Below are positions 44,931 to 54,793 of a stretch of DNA of 64,000 nucleotides, one piece after another. The first letter of the stretch is position 1. The number at the start of each line of letters is the position of its first letter. The notes beneath the pieces were generated by a model that was not told the origin of the DNA, did not search any database, and worked only from the letters and a program-made list of their open reading frames with translations. The translations under genes and the position numbers were made by a program. Origin of the DNA: Siminovitchia fordii DSM 16014 = CIP 108821 (GTDB lineage: Bacteria; Bacillota; Bacilli; Bacillales; Bacillaceae_C); contig NZ_KB894691.1 in the NCBI RefSeq assembly GCF_000374565.1, forward strand, positions 128,391 to 192,390. The letters are read 5' to 3'.

Positions 44931-46027
44931 AGGATATTTATGAATTATTGAATGATGTCGATATAGATGTAAATGAATTTGAGGAAATGGAAGTCAGTGA
45001 ATGGGAAAAGGCTCGAATCAAAAAGGCCGTTAAGCAATCCATTAGACAAAAGAAAAAAACGAAAAAGTGGATAAGGGATGTTGGGGCTGCTGCCATTGTT
45101 ACCGTTTTATCAGTTACAATTTTTGGATTGACATTCCCTACCTATGCTAGCAACATTCCAGTAATAGGTGATATTTTCAGATTCTTGGATAATGGAAGAA
45201 CTGGCCTTTATGAAAATTATAAGGAGTACTCCACCGAGATGAACCTATCGCAGGAAAGCAACGGCATTAAAGTAACCATCAATGATGCCGTATATGACGG
45301 AAAAACAGTGTCATTAACCTTTTCACTGGAAAGTGGCCGCGATCTGGGCGATGATCCTTTCCTGGAGGGCCCCCTCGATATAAAAGGAACGTCCGGCAGT
45401 ACAGGAACTTATCAAATTTCAAAGGTGGACGAAAATCAGTATGTAGGTTTAATCACCTCGAGTATATTTGACAAAGAGGAAAAAGATCACATAAAGGTAA
45501 AGTGGGAGATTGATCGTATCCTGCTTCCCACTAACAAAGATATAAAAGGCAATTGGAATTTTGCTCTTACGTTAGATGCTCTTGCAAAAGACACACAAAT
45601 TATCGGTCAAAGCGTTGAACAAGATGGAGTAAAGGTAAGTGTAGGAAAAGTTTCCGCCACACCAATATCCTTTACCGTTTATTACGATCAGATAGTTTCT
45701 GAAGAAATGAGAAAGAAATGGCATACAGTAGACGCGGATATTACCATAAAAGATGATCTAGGCAATCATTATTCCGGTGAAAGGAATGGAGGATTAGGTG
45801 ACAGCGAAGGCTATCATATGAACTGGAACAAGACGTTCGAAAAGCTCGATCCAAATGCAACAAGGCTGATTATTACACCTCATGTGGAGATGCATGAATA
45901 TACTTCTGAGAATTTTGGCGGGTCAGAAGTTACAGCGGAGGAAACGACGGAGGTCCAGATTCCTTCAAAGTCTGGTAAAGGTAATGAAGCATTTGTATTG
46001 GAAGATATCATTGTTCAACTGAAATAA
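44927..46027 (+). CDS. DUF4179 membrane anti-sigma factor
   Basis: 366 residues: a cytosolic N-terminal domain (1-60, 'EEMEVSEWEKARIKKAVKQS') that should hold the sigma factor, one membrane helix (about 63-85, 'VGAAAIVTVLSVTIFGLTF'), then a DUF4179 outside domain ('SNIPVIGDIFRFLDNGRTGLYENY') and an immunoglobulin-like C-terminal domain (DUF5643-like). No zinc HxxxCxxC motif, so it is of the non-ZAS type. A 15-bp-arm terminator follows. Confidence 0.9.
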   Translation: MKDIYELLNDVDIDVNEFEEMEVSEWEKARIKKAVKQSIRQKKKTKKWIRDVGAAAIVTVLSVTIFGLTFPTYASNIPVIGDIFRFLDNGRTGLYENYKEYSTEMNLSQESNGIKVTINDAVYDGKTVSLTFSLESGRDLGDDPFLEGPLDIKGTSGSTGTYQISKVDENQYVGLITSSIFDKEEKDHIKVKWEIDRILLPTNKDIKGNWNFALTLDALAKDTQIIGQSVEQDGVKVSVGKVSATPISFTVYYDQIVSEEMRKKWHTVDADITIKDDLGNHYSGERNGGLGDSEGYHMNWNKTFEKLDPNATRLIITPHVEMHEYTSENFGGSEVTAEETTEVQIPSKSGKGNEAFVLEDIIVQLK

Positions 46028-46035
46028 CTCACAAA

Positions 46036-46066
46036 AAGCTGTTACGGAAAGTTTCCGTAACAGCTT
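46036..46066 (+). terminator. Terminator of the ECF sigma operon
   Basis: AAGCTGTTACGGAAA (46036-46050) and TTTCCGTAACAGCTT (46052-46066) are perfectly complementary; CTTT follows. Confidence 0.88.
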
Positions 46067-46315
46067 CTTTAAATTTCCGAGATTCAGATACTGTAACTAC
46101 GTAAAATCACAATACAATGAACTGAGTTGTAAACATCTTTGGTAACTTTAAAGCATCTCGCCGGTCATCAAATACTCTGGACTGTAGAGAGCTCAACTGA
46201 TGGGCAGAATGTTCTACTGCCGTTCCTCTTCCATTGAAAATCCCTCTCTAACAATAAGAAGAATGTTAATTACTAAATCTCACCATACAACCTGCGAGTA
46301 TTAAGATTCCTCTAC

Positions 46316-46819
46316 TTATTGCTTGGAAAATGAACTATTCAATTGTTCAGCAACATCGTCCGGGACTTTCATGTCTATTTTGATCAAAGAGACCTTCAAT
46401 GTCACATAAGGTATATCTTTGAATGTAATGAGCCGTGCAACTTCATGTAACGAGGGCTTTTTCTCTTTTCTCTCACCCAGCTTGGTGGTATCTTCAATGG
46501 AAAAAACATATTCATATTGTTTTTCGGCATCTTTAGGTAAATCAGAGGCATATTCCCATCCGTCTAATTTTAGACTCTCTATAAACTCTTCGATATCCGC
46601 TTTTTCCGACATGGTCTTTAATACGGTGCCGTTGTCTGCAGAATGAACCTCGACTTTCTGAGCTTTTGCGATGTCTTTAATATTCTCTTGCATACCCGAT
46701 TCCTGATTTTTCTCTCTATTTACAGTATCTTTCGCTTCAGAAGAATTAGATGTATTACAGCCAACCAGCGCTGACACAACCAAAATAAAGAGCAAAAAAT
46801 ATCTGGTCAAAATTCTCAT
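46316..46819 (-). CDS. Hypothetical lipoprotein
   Basis: 167-residue precursor from ATG 46819 (AAAGGTGG upstream; longer frame to 46837), lipobox ALVGC. The mature part is acidic and lysine-rich with a mixed alpha/beta domain ('IEEFIESLKLDGWEYASDLP', 'YEYVFSIEDTTKLGER', 'LITFKDIPYVTLKVSLIKID'). It faces the ECF sigma operon convergently across 290 bases. No family recognised. Confidence 0.75.
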   Translation of the reverse strand: MRILTRYFLLFILVVSALVGCNTSNSSEAKDTVNREKNQESGMQENIKDIAKAQKVEVHSADNGTVLKTMSEKADIEEFIESLKLDGWEYASDLPKDAEKQYEYVFSIEDTTKLGERKEKKPSLHEVARLITFKDIPYVTLKVSLIKIDMKVPDDVAEQLNSSFSKQ

Positions 46820-47095
46820 GTTATCCACCTTTCCCATCTAGGCTGCTTGATCCTAAACAATATTACTCATGATATCATCGAAAGCATAAATTATATTCGG
46901 CCCTAAGTCTTAGATTTGCAAAAATGCTTATTTATCAGAGTAAGCGCCTGTTGTTAGGAAGGGTAAAAGAAGACGCGGTAAGCAATTGAGAAGGAACCTA
47001 TTCCCTCTTTCCGCTTTTTATTCTGTACATGCGCATCATCTTCCTGTTAAACTTTACATACATTTACCAAAAGAATAAAGGAGAGTTGAGAAGAG

Positions 47096-48256
47096 ATGAG
47101 CATAGTTCAGGAAAAAGGTTATTTTGGACAGTTTGGAGGCAGCTTTGTCCCTCCGGGCTTGCAAGAGGTATTGGATCATTTAGACGAGCAGTTTGAGAAG
47201 TATAAACATGACGAGGAATTTATTAAGGAATATAATTATTATTTAAAAGAATATATAGGCAGGGAAAACCCGTTAACTTTTGCCGAAAGACTGACAAAGG
47301 AGCTTGGTGGTGCGAAGATCTATCTAAAACGAGAGGATTTGAACCATACCGGCGCCCATAAAATCAACAATGCCATCGGCCAAATTTTACTAGCCAAACG
47401 AATGGGAGTAAAACGGATAATCGCTGAAACCGGAGCAGGTCAGCACGGCGTGGCCACTGCCACCGCTTGTGCCATGTTCGACATGGAATGCGTCATTTAT
47501 ATGGGGGCTGAAGATACAAGAAGGCAGGCTTTGAACGTATTCCGGATGGAATTGTTAGGTGCCAAGGTCGTTGCTGTCGATAAAGGCCAGGGACGTTTGA
47601 AAGATGCCGTGGATGAAGCACTGAATGACCTCGTGCAGAATTATAAAAACACTTTTTATCTACTTGGCTCGGCGGTAGGCCCTCACCCTTATCCGACCAT
47701 AGTGAAACATTTTCAGTCGGTGATCAGTGAAGAATCTAAAAAGCAGATCATTGAAAAAGAAGGGAAACTGCCTACTGCCGTCATCGCCTGTACCGGCGGA
47801 GGAAGCAATGCGATTGGGGCGTTTGCCCATTATATCGATGAACCTGATGTCCGCCTGATCGGCGTCGAACCGGATCAAGCACCCTCATTAACGGAAGGTG
47901 TTCCCGCTGAACTTCACGGATTCAAGTGTCTTGCTCTCATTGACGAAGACGGAAACCCGAAACCGACGTATTCAATTGCAGCCGGCCTGGACTACCCCGG
48001 AATCGGCCCTGAACACAGCCATCTGAAGGAATCCGGGCGGGCAGAATACTATACAGTGACTAATGAAGAAGTTCTGGACGCCTTCAAACTGCTGTCCAAA
48101 AAAGAAGGGGTTATACCGGCACTGGAAAGCGCCCACGCTATAGCGCAAACATTAAAGCTGGCGCCTACAATGAACAAGGATGACATCATCATCGTCAACC
48201 TCTCCGGCCGCGGGGATAAGGACGTTCAACAGGTGTTTGAAATGGAGAATAAATAA
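47096..48256 (+). CDS. trpB: Orphan tryptophan synthase beta chain
   Basis: PLP enzyme joining indole and serine. 386 residues with PLP lysine in '[13 protein letters not shown]', catalytic Glu in '[15 protein letters not shown]', phosphate loop '[10 protein letters not shown]', and end '[10 protein letters not shown]'. It is of TrpB1 type, but the N-terminal segment '[19 protein letters not shown]' departs from the usual FGGRYVPETL. No trpA or other trp gene lies beside it. AAAGGAGAG precedes ATG 47096; a terminator follows. Likely roles: indole salvage or a side reaction on serine and threonine. Confidence 0.9.
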   Translation: MSIVQEKGYFGQFGGSFVPPGLQEVLDHLDEQFEKYKHDEEFIKEYNYYLKEYIGRENPLTFAERLTKELGGAKIYLKREDLNHTGAHKINNAIGQILLAKRMGVKRIIAETGAGQHGVATATACAMFDMECVIYMGAEDTRRQALNVFRMELLGAKVVAVDKGQGRLKDAVDEALNDLVQNYKNTFYLLGSAVGPHPYPTIVKHFQSVISEESKKQIIEKEGKLPTAVIACTGGGSNAIGAFAHYIDEPDVRLIGVEPDQAPSLTEGVPAELHGFKCLALIDEDGNPKPTYSIAAGLDYPGIGPEHSHLKESGRAEYYTVTNEEVLDAFKLLSKKEGVIPALESAHAIAQTLKLAPTMNKDDIIIVNLSGRGDKDVQQVFEMENK

Positions 48257-48261
48257 ACCGT

Positions 48262-48289
48262 AACAGAGGACCATGTCCTCTGTTTTTTT
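48262..48289 (+). terminator. Terminator after trpB
   Basis: AACAGAGGAC-CAT-GTCCTCTGTT followed by TTTTT. Confidence 0.93.
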
Positions 48290-48363
48290 ACGTAAACCTG
48301 ATTGAATTCCACCAACAATTTTTACGATTTAGTAGATCAGTTTTATACCTGAGGTGTATATTT

Positions 48364-49317
48364 TTAAACCCTTTTCACATTATCTCCCTGCAGCTGTTCT
48401 ACTAAAGTTTTTGCTTGTCTATCCAGTTGCTGGGCCGCTTCATCAATGCCGTTAAATTCATGAACTGCTTTTTCAGTACGGAAATAGCTTTCAGAAATGA
48501 TTTCCTCTAATTGTATAGTCCCAGAGCTGATATTGTGCACTTGTCCTGTTATTTCCTCCACATTCGAATGGACCTTCTGAGTCGACTTTTCTGCCTGATT
48601 CGCCAGCTTTTGTACTTCTTTCGCAATAACGTCAAAACCTCTTCCATAATCACCGGCATGGGCAGCCTGAATAGCCGCATTCAAGGCCAATAATTTAGTT
48701 TGCGAAGAGATATTGCCGATAGTTTCCACTATACTTCTAATAGCCTCCGTTTGAACATTAAGGGTTTGCAAAATGTCCATGTTTGCTTTAATTTTTTCAG
48801 TGATTTCTTTCATGGCAGAAGCAATTTCATAACTTCGGGTCATTCCTGCCTCCGCGCGCGACTTCAAACTTTCTGCCATATGCTGCAAGTCATGTGTAAC
48901 CTTGGCAGCTGCATTTTCACGAGCCGTAATATCGGTTGCTACTTTAACCACTGCCTGGACTTTCCCTTCGTCATTAAAGACTGGAGTATACGTGGCTTCA
49001 AGCCAAATCAATCTCCCTTGTTTGGTCACCCTTTGCACCTTTCTTTGAAAAGATTGTCCGTTTCGAAAGTTGCTCCAAAAAGCATGGTATTCTGGACCTT
49101 GAGCAAAATCTGGCGTACAAAAATTCCGATGATGCATATTTGGCAGTTCTTCCGTTCTATACCCCATTGCCTGTGCAAAGTTTTCATTAGCCCAAAGCAC
49201 CTTCCCATGAGGGTCAAATTCAATCATGGCCAAGCTTTGTTCCAAAGCGGCCAGTACAGCATGTTCTTCTAATACTTGAGTGCTGGAAGGTGACACTTGA
49301 GAAAGTTGGTGTTTCAT
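48364..49317 (-). CDS. Soluble PAS-domain methyl-accepting chemotaxis-like protein
   Basis: 317 residues without any membrane segment. A PAS/PAC sensor (about 20-135; '[30 protein letters not shown]') is followed by a short MCP signalling hairpin whose tip '[20 protein letters not shown]' is a variant of the canonical ALNAAIEAARAGE. Methylation helices look truncated. It may sense redox or a cofactor ligand and act on CheA-CheW, or work outside chemotaxis. No che genes are near. Start ATG 49317 follows GGGAGA. Confidence 0.88.
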   Translation of the reverse strand: MKHQLSQVSPSSTQVLEEHAVLAALEQSLAMIEFDPHGKVLWANENFAQAMGYRTEELPNMHHRNFCTPDFAQGPEYHAFWSNFRNGQSFQRKVQRVTKQGRLIWLEATYTPVFNDEGKVQAVVKVATDITARENAAAKVTHDLQHMAESLKSRAEAGMTRSYEIASAMKEITEKIKANMDILQTLNVQTEAIRSIVETIGNISSQTKLLALNAAIQAAHAGDYGRGFDVIAKEVQKLANQAEKSTQKVHSNVEEITGQVHNISSGTIQLEEIISESYFRTEKAVHEFNGIDEAAQQLDRQAKTLVEQLQGDNVKRV

Positions 49318-49709
49318 GAGGTTCTAATCTCCCACTTTATTTTTATACTCATAATATATCACATTTCATTCAACTGAATGGAAGAATATCCCCCACCTGC
49401 CATCATGGATTTCATTGAATATATATAGCGCAATAATAGAAGATTGAAAAAACCAATCAAAACCCTATATGGATCATTGCAGAAGTGTTGGTTCATAGCA
49501 CTTGTGTAAATTGACGTCATTACTGAAGATATTGTCCTGTCTTTCTTTCCCCGACTGTTTAGAGCTTGCAGATTCTACTACATCTCCCCAATTCATTTTT
49601 CTCCGTTAGCCCAACCTTGTGCCAATTGTTGATATAATAATCATATTACGAAAGTAATCTATGAAACTTATCGGTTAAAGTCTATTTTTTTGAAAAGAAG
49701 GTCACTGTA
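49318..49709. other. Non-coding interval
   Basis: About 390 bases between divergent genes. Apart from AT-rich sequence that could hold both promoters (for example 'TTGATATAATAATCATAT' near 49628-49645) I see no frame, repeat or RNA. Confidence 0.5.
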
Positions 49710-50042
49710 ATGAATGAAGCTATTGTCAATTTTATTATTCTAATTCCATTTTTGATTTTTGCTGTCATACTGTCAAAAGGGAAAGGCGCATTTTTGATTG
49801 CCGGCTATAATACGAAGACTGATCATGAAAAAGCCGAATATGATGAAAAAGCACTGTGCAAATTCATGGGCAAAATTATGTACGGCATTTGTTTCAGTAT
49901 CTTGTTGTGGGGATTGAGTGAAGTATTGGAGTACGAGTTGCTGTTCATTATTGGTCTTATTTTATTTATTATCATCGTTACTTTTGCTATTGTTTATGTA
50001 AATACCGGGAATCGGTTTAAAAGAAAGTCCGATGATGTTTGA
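49710..50042 (+). CDS. DUF3784 small membrane protein
   Basis: 110 residues with three membrane helices (about 5-23, 57-74, 76-97) and the DUF3784 mark 'GKGAFLIAGYNTKTDHEKAEYDEKAL' between the first two. AAGAAGGTCA precedes ATG 49710. Function unknown; the family occurs in bacilli next to unrelated genes. Confidence 0.8.
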   Translation: MNEAIVNFIILIPFLIFAVILSKGKGAFLIAGYNTKTDHEKAEYDEKALCKFMGKIMYGICFSILLWGLSEVLEYELLFIIGLILFIIIVTFAIVYVNTGNRFKRKSDDV

Positions 50043-50052
50043 CCAAATACAG

Positions 50053-50079
50053 AAAAAAGCCCCCTATCGCAAGGAGCCT
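50053..50079 (-). terminator. Terminator of the amidohydrolase gene
   Basis: On the minus strand GGCTCCTT-GCGAT-AGGGGGC pairs with one G-U and is followed by TTTTTT, just after the stop codon. Confidence 0.8.
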
Positions 50080-50081
50080 GT

Positions 50082-51683
50082 TCAAACTTTCGTTTTCTTG
50101 TAAACCATTTTTCCGCCCATATACGTCTCTTCTACAATCATGCTGCTAATCTCCGCTTTGTCCGCCTCAAAGATATCTTTTTCAAGGACAATGAAGTCAG
50201 CATGGTATCCCGGAGCAAGTCGGCCAACACAAGGAATCCGGGTGACCGCCTGTGCAGCTTTCGTATAAAGCTCTACCGCTGTTTCTATTGGAATGCTCTG
50301 TTCCCGCCCGATATCCGTACAGTCATAAGCCTTCCTGTTTACAGCTGCTTCCAAACCAACAAACGGGTTCACGGGATCACCCCATGCAGTTGCAGGCGCA
50401 TCTGATGAAAAAGCCACTTGAATCCCCTTCTCCAGAATTGTTTTGACCGGATAGGATTTTCTCGAGCGCTCTTCACCCAAATGGTTCAGGTAGCTTTCTA
50501 TTTCGGCATATAAAAAAATGGGCTGGGTCACAAAGGCAATTCCGGATTCAGCCGCACGCCGGAGTGCCCGCTCTGTCGGAAGCGAGGCATGTTCAACCCG
50601 GACAGAAGGTGCGCCAGCCAACCAGTCAGCCTTTTTATAAAAAGTGTCAACAACCTGGTCAATTGCCTGTTCCCCCATTGCGTGAACAGCCAGTTGAATA
50701 CCGTATTTTTTCGCCGCTTTTCCCGCTGCCAGCAGTTCCTCTCGACTGGTCGTGGAAATTCCATAGTTTTTTTCATCTCCTACAAACGCAGGATTGACCC
50801 AAGCTGTCTGGCCTGAAATGCTTCCGTCCGCAAATAATTTAATTCCAGCAATATAAACTGGCCGCTCGCTGTCAAAGATGGATGGATCATTCAGCTCAAG
50901 CCGTTGGAACTCACCCCAATTGTAATAGAGGGCAGCTCTTTGCTTCATCCCCTTATTCACAGCTGCTCTATAAATATCATAATAATCGATAGGGTTATGG
51001 TCTCCCATCATCTCAGTAATTCCCGTGATTCCCTTGGCAAGAAATGTGTCACTGTATTCCGCCAACAATGCGGCCTTTCCTTCAAGGCTTTTTACGGGGA
51101 TTTTACTTTTTACCAAATCAGCTGCACTTTCACGCAGTACACCCGTCGGCTCTCCTTGTTCGTCACGTTCAATTTTTCCACCTGGCGGATCCGGGGTAGC
51201 TTTCGTTATCCCTGCTATTTCCAAAGCCTTGCTGTTTACTGAAATAATATGGGTGCATGTCCGGGTCAAAACAATCGGAACATCTTTTGCCGCCTGGTCC
51301 AAATCATGCCTGTCAGGCGTCCTGCCTTCATCCAATTTCCCTTCATCATACCCCCAGCCTTCCATCCATGAATCAGGTCCTTGCCCTTTAATCAGCTTCT
51401 TCAACGCTTGAACCATGTCTGCAATGGATTTCACACCTGGCGGCGTGCATGAAATCTGCTTGGATGTCTCCGCCAACATCAATGGATGAAGGTGGGCATC
51501 AATGAATCCCGGAAGTACTCGGCGTCCTTCCAGATCAATCTTCACTCCCTCAACGGGAGGGATATTTTCCTCTTTTCCAATCCATGAAACCTTGCCGTTA
51601 CAGACAATCATGGCATCCGCTTCCTTGTTTTGCCCATCCGCCGGAAAAATCTTTCCGTTCTTGAAAAACTGGATCGAACTCAT
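50082..51683 (-). CDS. YtcJ-like metal-dependent amidohydrolase
   Basis: 533-residue TIM-barrel amidohydrolase of the Amidohydro_3 (YtcJ/NfdA) group. HxH metal pair is in 'FIDAHLHPLML', further ligands in 'LAVHAMGEQAID' and 'VEHASL', and the catalytic Asp in 'VAFSSDAPATAWGDP'. The N- and C-terminal beta sandwich ('HADFIVLEKDIFEAD') is complete. Related to N-substituted formamide deformylase, but true substrate is unknown. Monocistronic. Confidence 0.9.
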   Translation of the reverse strand: MSSIQFFKNGKIFPADGQNKEADAMIVCNGKVSWIGKEENIPPVEGVKIDLEGRRVLPGFIDAHLHPLMLAETSKQISCTPPGVKSIADMVQALKKLIKGQGPDSWMEGWGYDEGKLDEGRTPDRHDLDQAAKDVPIVLTRTCTHIISVNSKALEIAGITKATPDPPGGKIERDEQGEPTGVLRESAADLVKSKIPVKSLEGKAALLAEYSDTFLAKGITGITEMMGDHNPIDYYDIYRAAVNKGMKQRAALYYNWGEFQRLELNDPSIFDSERPVYIAGIKLFADGSISGQTAWVNPAFVGDEKNYGISTTSREELLAAGKAAKKYGIQLAVHAMGEQAIDQVVDTFYKKADWLAGAPSVRVEHASLPTERALRRAAESGIAFVTQPIFLYAEIESYLNHLGEERSRKSYPVKTILEKGIQVAFSSDAPATAWGDPVNPFVGLEAAVNRKAYDCTDIGREQSIPIETAVELYTKAAQAVTRIPCVGRLAPGYHADFIVLEKDIFEADKAEISSMIVEETYMGGKMVYKKTKV

Positions 51684-52024
51684 GGTTACCTACCTCCACC
51701 AATGTGCGAGTTTTCTGTTAATCTATTATAACAAAAGAGAGAACTTTAGGTGGTGATAGGTCAAAACTTTACTGGAACTCTAGAAGAAATCCTTCGGTCT
51801 ATTTTTCAATCCCTCAGTCATTCTAGTAAGCGGTTAGCCCTCTAATGATTAATCTTGGTTCCAATGGGGAAATAGAGAATGGCCCTCTTTATCTGCATTT
51901 CTTATCTCCATTTCATATTTCGAGTATATCTCCTTTTATAATTGGCCAGGTATCTAGCTTTCAATAATAGAGATTGCATTTTTTTCAAAATCTACTACAA
52001 TAAAAGGTAGAAATTTGAATCGGC

Positions 52025-52107
52025 GTACCAAGGGGAGCTTTTTGCTGAGAGTGGATTCGTTCCGTACCCTTTGAACCTGTTAGATAATGCTAGCGCAGGG
52101 ATGGTAT
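52025..52107 (+). ncRNA. TPP riboswitch (thi box)
   Basis: Conserved thi-box elements appear in order: AAGGGGAGC, GCTGAGAG, 'ACCCTTTGAACCTG', 'GATAATGCTAGCGCAGGGA', with P1 pairing TACC (52026-52029) with GGTA near 52103-52106. Upstream (51684-52024) there is no gene; a -35/-10 pair TTGCAT ... TACAAT lies near 51974-52000. Binds thiamine pyrophosphate and turns off thiT. Confidence 0.95.
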
Positions 52108-52111
52108 ATGA

Positions 52112-52138
52112 AACGGCAATGAGATTTTCATTGCCGTT
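52112..52138 (+). terminator. Expression-platform hairpin of the TPP riboswitch
   Basis: AACGGCAATGA (52112-52122) and TCATTGCCGTT (52128-52138) form a strong stem right after the aptamer, followed by a weak T tract (GTTCC). Ligand-bound RNA would terminate here. Confidence 0.7.
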
Positions 52139-52186
52139 GTTCCCCTATGGTTACGATCGGTCATCACATCACAGGGGGATTTTTTT

Positions 52187-52762
52187 ATGGGAAGTAAAAA
52201 GATGTCATTACGTGCACTGATGGAGGTATCGATTTTTGCGGCATTTGCGATGATGCTTGATATGATTCCATCCATTCAAATAACGCCAGCGATCAAGTTC
52301 TCAGTTTCCATGGTACCCATTTTTATCGTATCGCTTCGCTGGGGTATAAAGGCGGGGTTTGCTTCAGGATTTTTGTGGGGCCTGCTGCAAATTGTAACCG
52401 GGGATGCTGCTGGACAAATTTTGACCCCTCTTCAAGGGTTAATTGAATATTTTATTGCATTCAGCTTTATTGGTGCAGCAGGATTGCTTGCACCTTCTAT
52501 AAAAAATGTTTTGAAATCTGAAGGAAAAGTCATGCTGGTCTTGTTATTATTAGCGGCTATATTGATTGGCGGCGCTGCAAGGTATATTTGGCACTTCATA
52601 GCCGGAATCATTTTCTGGGGGCAATACGCACCTCCGGGTCAATCAGCTTTTCTATACTCACTTATTGCAAACGGCACTTCTTGCATTGCCTCTTCCTTAA
52701 CTTGCTTTATTGTGATTGCATTGCTTGTCACAACGGCACCTCGTCTGCTGCAAGTGAAATGA
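52187..52762 (+). CDS. thiT: ECF-type thiamine transporter S component ThiT
   Basis: 191 residues with six membrane helices. Binds thiamine with nanomolar affinity in known members and works with the shared EcfAA'T module encoded elsewhere. 'LRALMEVSIFAAFAMMLDMI', 'VSLRWGIKAGFASGFLWGLL' and 'RYIWHFIAGIIFWGQYAP' match ThiT. CAGGGGGA precedes ATG 52187 in the riboswitch leader, which confirms the substrate. Confidence 0.95.
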   Translation: MGSKKMSLRALMEVSIFAAFAMMLDMIPSIQITPAIKFSVSMVPIFIVSLRWGIKAGFASGFLWGLLQIVTGDAAGQILTPLQGLIEYFIAFSFIGAAGLLAPSIKNVLKSEGKVMLVLLLLAAILIGGAARYIWHFIAGIIFWGQYAPPGQSAFLYSLIANGTSCIASSLTCFIVIALLVTTAPRLLQVK

Positions 52763-52827
52763 AGAATAAGTATCAGTGCTTTAATCAGGACCAATCCAGA
52801 ATGCTAGTACTCTAACTCTAACCCACA

Positions 52828-52859
52828 GGAAAGACCATCTATATGACGATGGTCTTTCC
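52828..52859 (+). terminator. Terminator after thiT
   Basis: GGAAAGACCATC (52828-52839) and GATGGTCTTTCC (52848-52859) pair perfectly. The rest of the gap to 53095 shows no gene. Confidence 0.85.
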
Positions 52860-53095
52860 CCCTTCCAATTCCGTCAACTCAGGCTGGGAACCTCATCAGG
52901 TTCTCCTTCACCCAATTCAATCATATCTCACTGAACCTAAATCGCTATCCAGAGAAAAATCACAAAAGGATAATCGTACATCCAATCATCCATCACTTTC
53001 GATTTTTTACCAAAACTTCAGAAAGCAAGGTGTAGCCTTAATTGGATTGTTTCGGACTCCCCCACTTTTTTCAACTTATATTCCCCTCGATAACA

Positions 53096-53561
53096 TTAAA
53101 CTGCAGTTTTTACACCGAACCCGATAAGAAGTACTCCCGTTGCTTTATGGAAAACCTTTTGTAAAAGTGAGTTGTGCAGCCACTTTTTAACATAATCCAA
53201 TAAATAAACAACAAATAAAAACCAACTGACTGCAATACCCGTTAAAAGCAGGCCAAGGATCATTAACTGATTGTTTACATTTTCACTTAAATGAATAAAT
53301 TGCGGCATAAACGTAATATAGACAAGAACTGTTTTCGGGTTTAACGTGTTACTGACCATTCCTTGTAAATAAGCCTCTTTATATATTGAAGATTTTCTCG
53401 TTGAAAATGATTGCTTATCCCCTTTTTGAATCTGCCCGATCGAAAGTGTATTCCTAGTAAAAAAAGCGAGGATCCCTAAGTAAACCAAGTAAGCCGCCCC
53501 TGTATATTTTATAATGGAAAACAACATAACTGATTTCGCAATTACAACCGATAATCCAAGC
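53096..53561 (-). pseudogene. LysE/RhtB-family exporter, N-terminally truncated
   Basis: The C-terminal ~150 residues of a LysE-type amino acid exporter are intact ('IIKYTGAAYLVYLGI', 'GMVSNTLNPKTVLVYITFMPQF'). Homology continues upstream of the first ATG as 'LGLSVVIAKSV' but then meets a TAG (53562-53564). About 55 N-terminal residues, including the first helix, are missing. Probably non-functional. Confidence 0.78.
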
Positions 53562-53936
53562 TAAAATACAATAAACATCTGAGGAATTCTTGTATATTAT
53601 TGCTTTTCATTTCATACATCCAGTTCACTTCTTACTCTTAAATATAAAAAGCTCCCAACCAAATGGTTAAGAGCCTTACAATGCAAGCGTTTCGAAGAGG
53701 TACGGATTGTAAAAAAGGGTTGAAGCCACTTAAGTGTATTACGAGTACTTTCCAGAAGTTTTCCCAAAGACAGAATGTTTGTCCCATCGTATCATCGAAT
53801 AAAACCTCTTATCCTGTTGTAGTAATAAAGAATAGAGTTTGAATCAAAAGGTTTATCGCAACCACCTTTTATCAGCAAATATAGAATCTCTATTTTGAAA
53901 TAAGATGGATCAAAATGGAGTACCATTCAAAAAACT
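53562..53936. other. Gene-free interval
   Basis: About 375 bases, AT-rich, after the truncated exporter. A weak stem (AAGCTC ... GAGCCTT near 53649-53675) is all I can point to. Confidence 0.45.
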
Positions 53937-54725
53937 TTACAGTAGATTCTTTCCGACTTGTTTAAGGAACTGCTCCACAAACCTATTTACTTCTTGAGGG
54001 TTGTCTAGATTGGTAGCATGATGAGCGTCTTTCACTATCCTCAATTCAGCTCCAGGAATATGGGTTTCCATGTACGATTGCTGTCGTAAAGTCATCGTAT
54101 CGTGATCGCCGCATAATAGTAGAGTTGGACAGACGACCTTATGCAAGCCATCCCGGCTTTCCATTCTGGTAATAGCATCCCACAGGCGTACCCAGTTATG
54201 GTGCGGGATCATCTGCATCGCTTCTTCAATGTACGCTTGGTTATCCGGGTTGAATTTCGACAACATCTTGGCCGATAGTTTAGCTGACTGTTTCATCGAA
54301 ATTAAGCGCGACGACCAGCGGTTAAAGGGAACAAGCAGTTTTTCATACCAATTAAATGTGTTCGTAAACGGCGTTCCAATCAAAATTAATCCTGTTACTC
54401 GCTCCGGATATGTGAACGCCGTCTGCAATGAAATGTGACCGCCCATGGACAACCCACATAATACGGCTGATCTTATTCCTAAATGGTCTAATAATCCAAT
54501 CAAATCTTGACTGAATTCGTTCGAATCAACTTCTCCAGCCGGTAGAGTTGAATACCCATGACCCCGTACATCCCATACAACCGTCTGGTACAACGAAGAG
54601 AAATAATCCACCTGTTGCTCCCATTGCTTGTGATTCCACGAAGCGCCATGCGTGAACACAATCGGCTGACCGTTTCCTTGAACTTCGTAATACAATTTCA
54701 CGTTATTCACTTCACATGTCGGCAT
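53937..54725 (-). CDS. Alpha/beta-hydrolase
   Basis: 262 residues from ATG 54725 (CAAGGAGTG upstream; frame extends to 54773). Nucleophile elbow GLSMGG, acid in 'LLCGDHDTMT' and His in 'DAHHATNLDNP' complete the triad; oxyanion region 'VFTHGASWNHKQW'. Resembles the 3-oxoadipate enol-lactonase/esterase-like group. It is divergent from a TetR remnant that may once have controlled it. Substrate unknown. Confidence 0.9.
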   Translation of the reverse strand: MPTCEVNNVKLYYEVQGNGQPIVFTHGASWNHKQWEQQVDYFSSLYQTVVWDVRGHGYSTLPAGEVDSNEFSQDLIGLLDHLGIRSAVLCGLSMGGHISLQTAFTYPERVTGLILIGTPFTNTFNWYEKLLVPFNRWSSRLISMKQSAKLSAKMLSKFNPDNQAYIEEAMQMIPHHNWVRLWDAITRMESRDGLHKVVCPTLLLCGDHDTMTLRQQSYMETHIPGAELRIVKDAHHATNLDNPQEVNRFVEQFLKQVGKNLL

Positions 54726-54793
54726 TCTATCACACTCCTTGAGATTTTTTGATAGATACAGAATTTTTAGCATGCTGAATTCGAGATGTATAT

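Noticed and set aside
46838..47095. T-box or trp leader before the orphan trpB
   Set aside because: No T-box core (the TGGNACCGCG type sequence), no Trp-rich leader peptide and no terminator before the gene.
48700..49272. 190-residue plus-strand frame opposite the PAS-MCP gene
   Set aside because: Antisense shadow; the minus-strand gene has clear domains.
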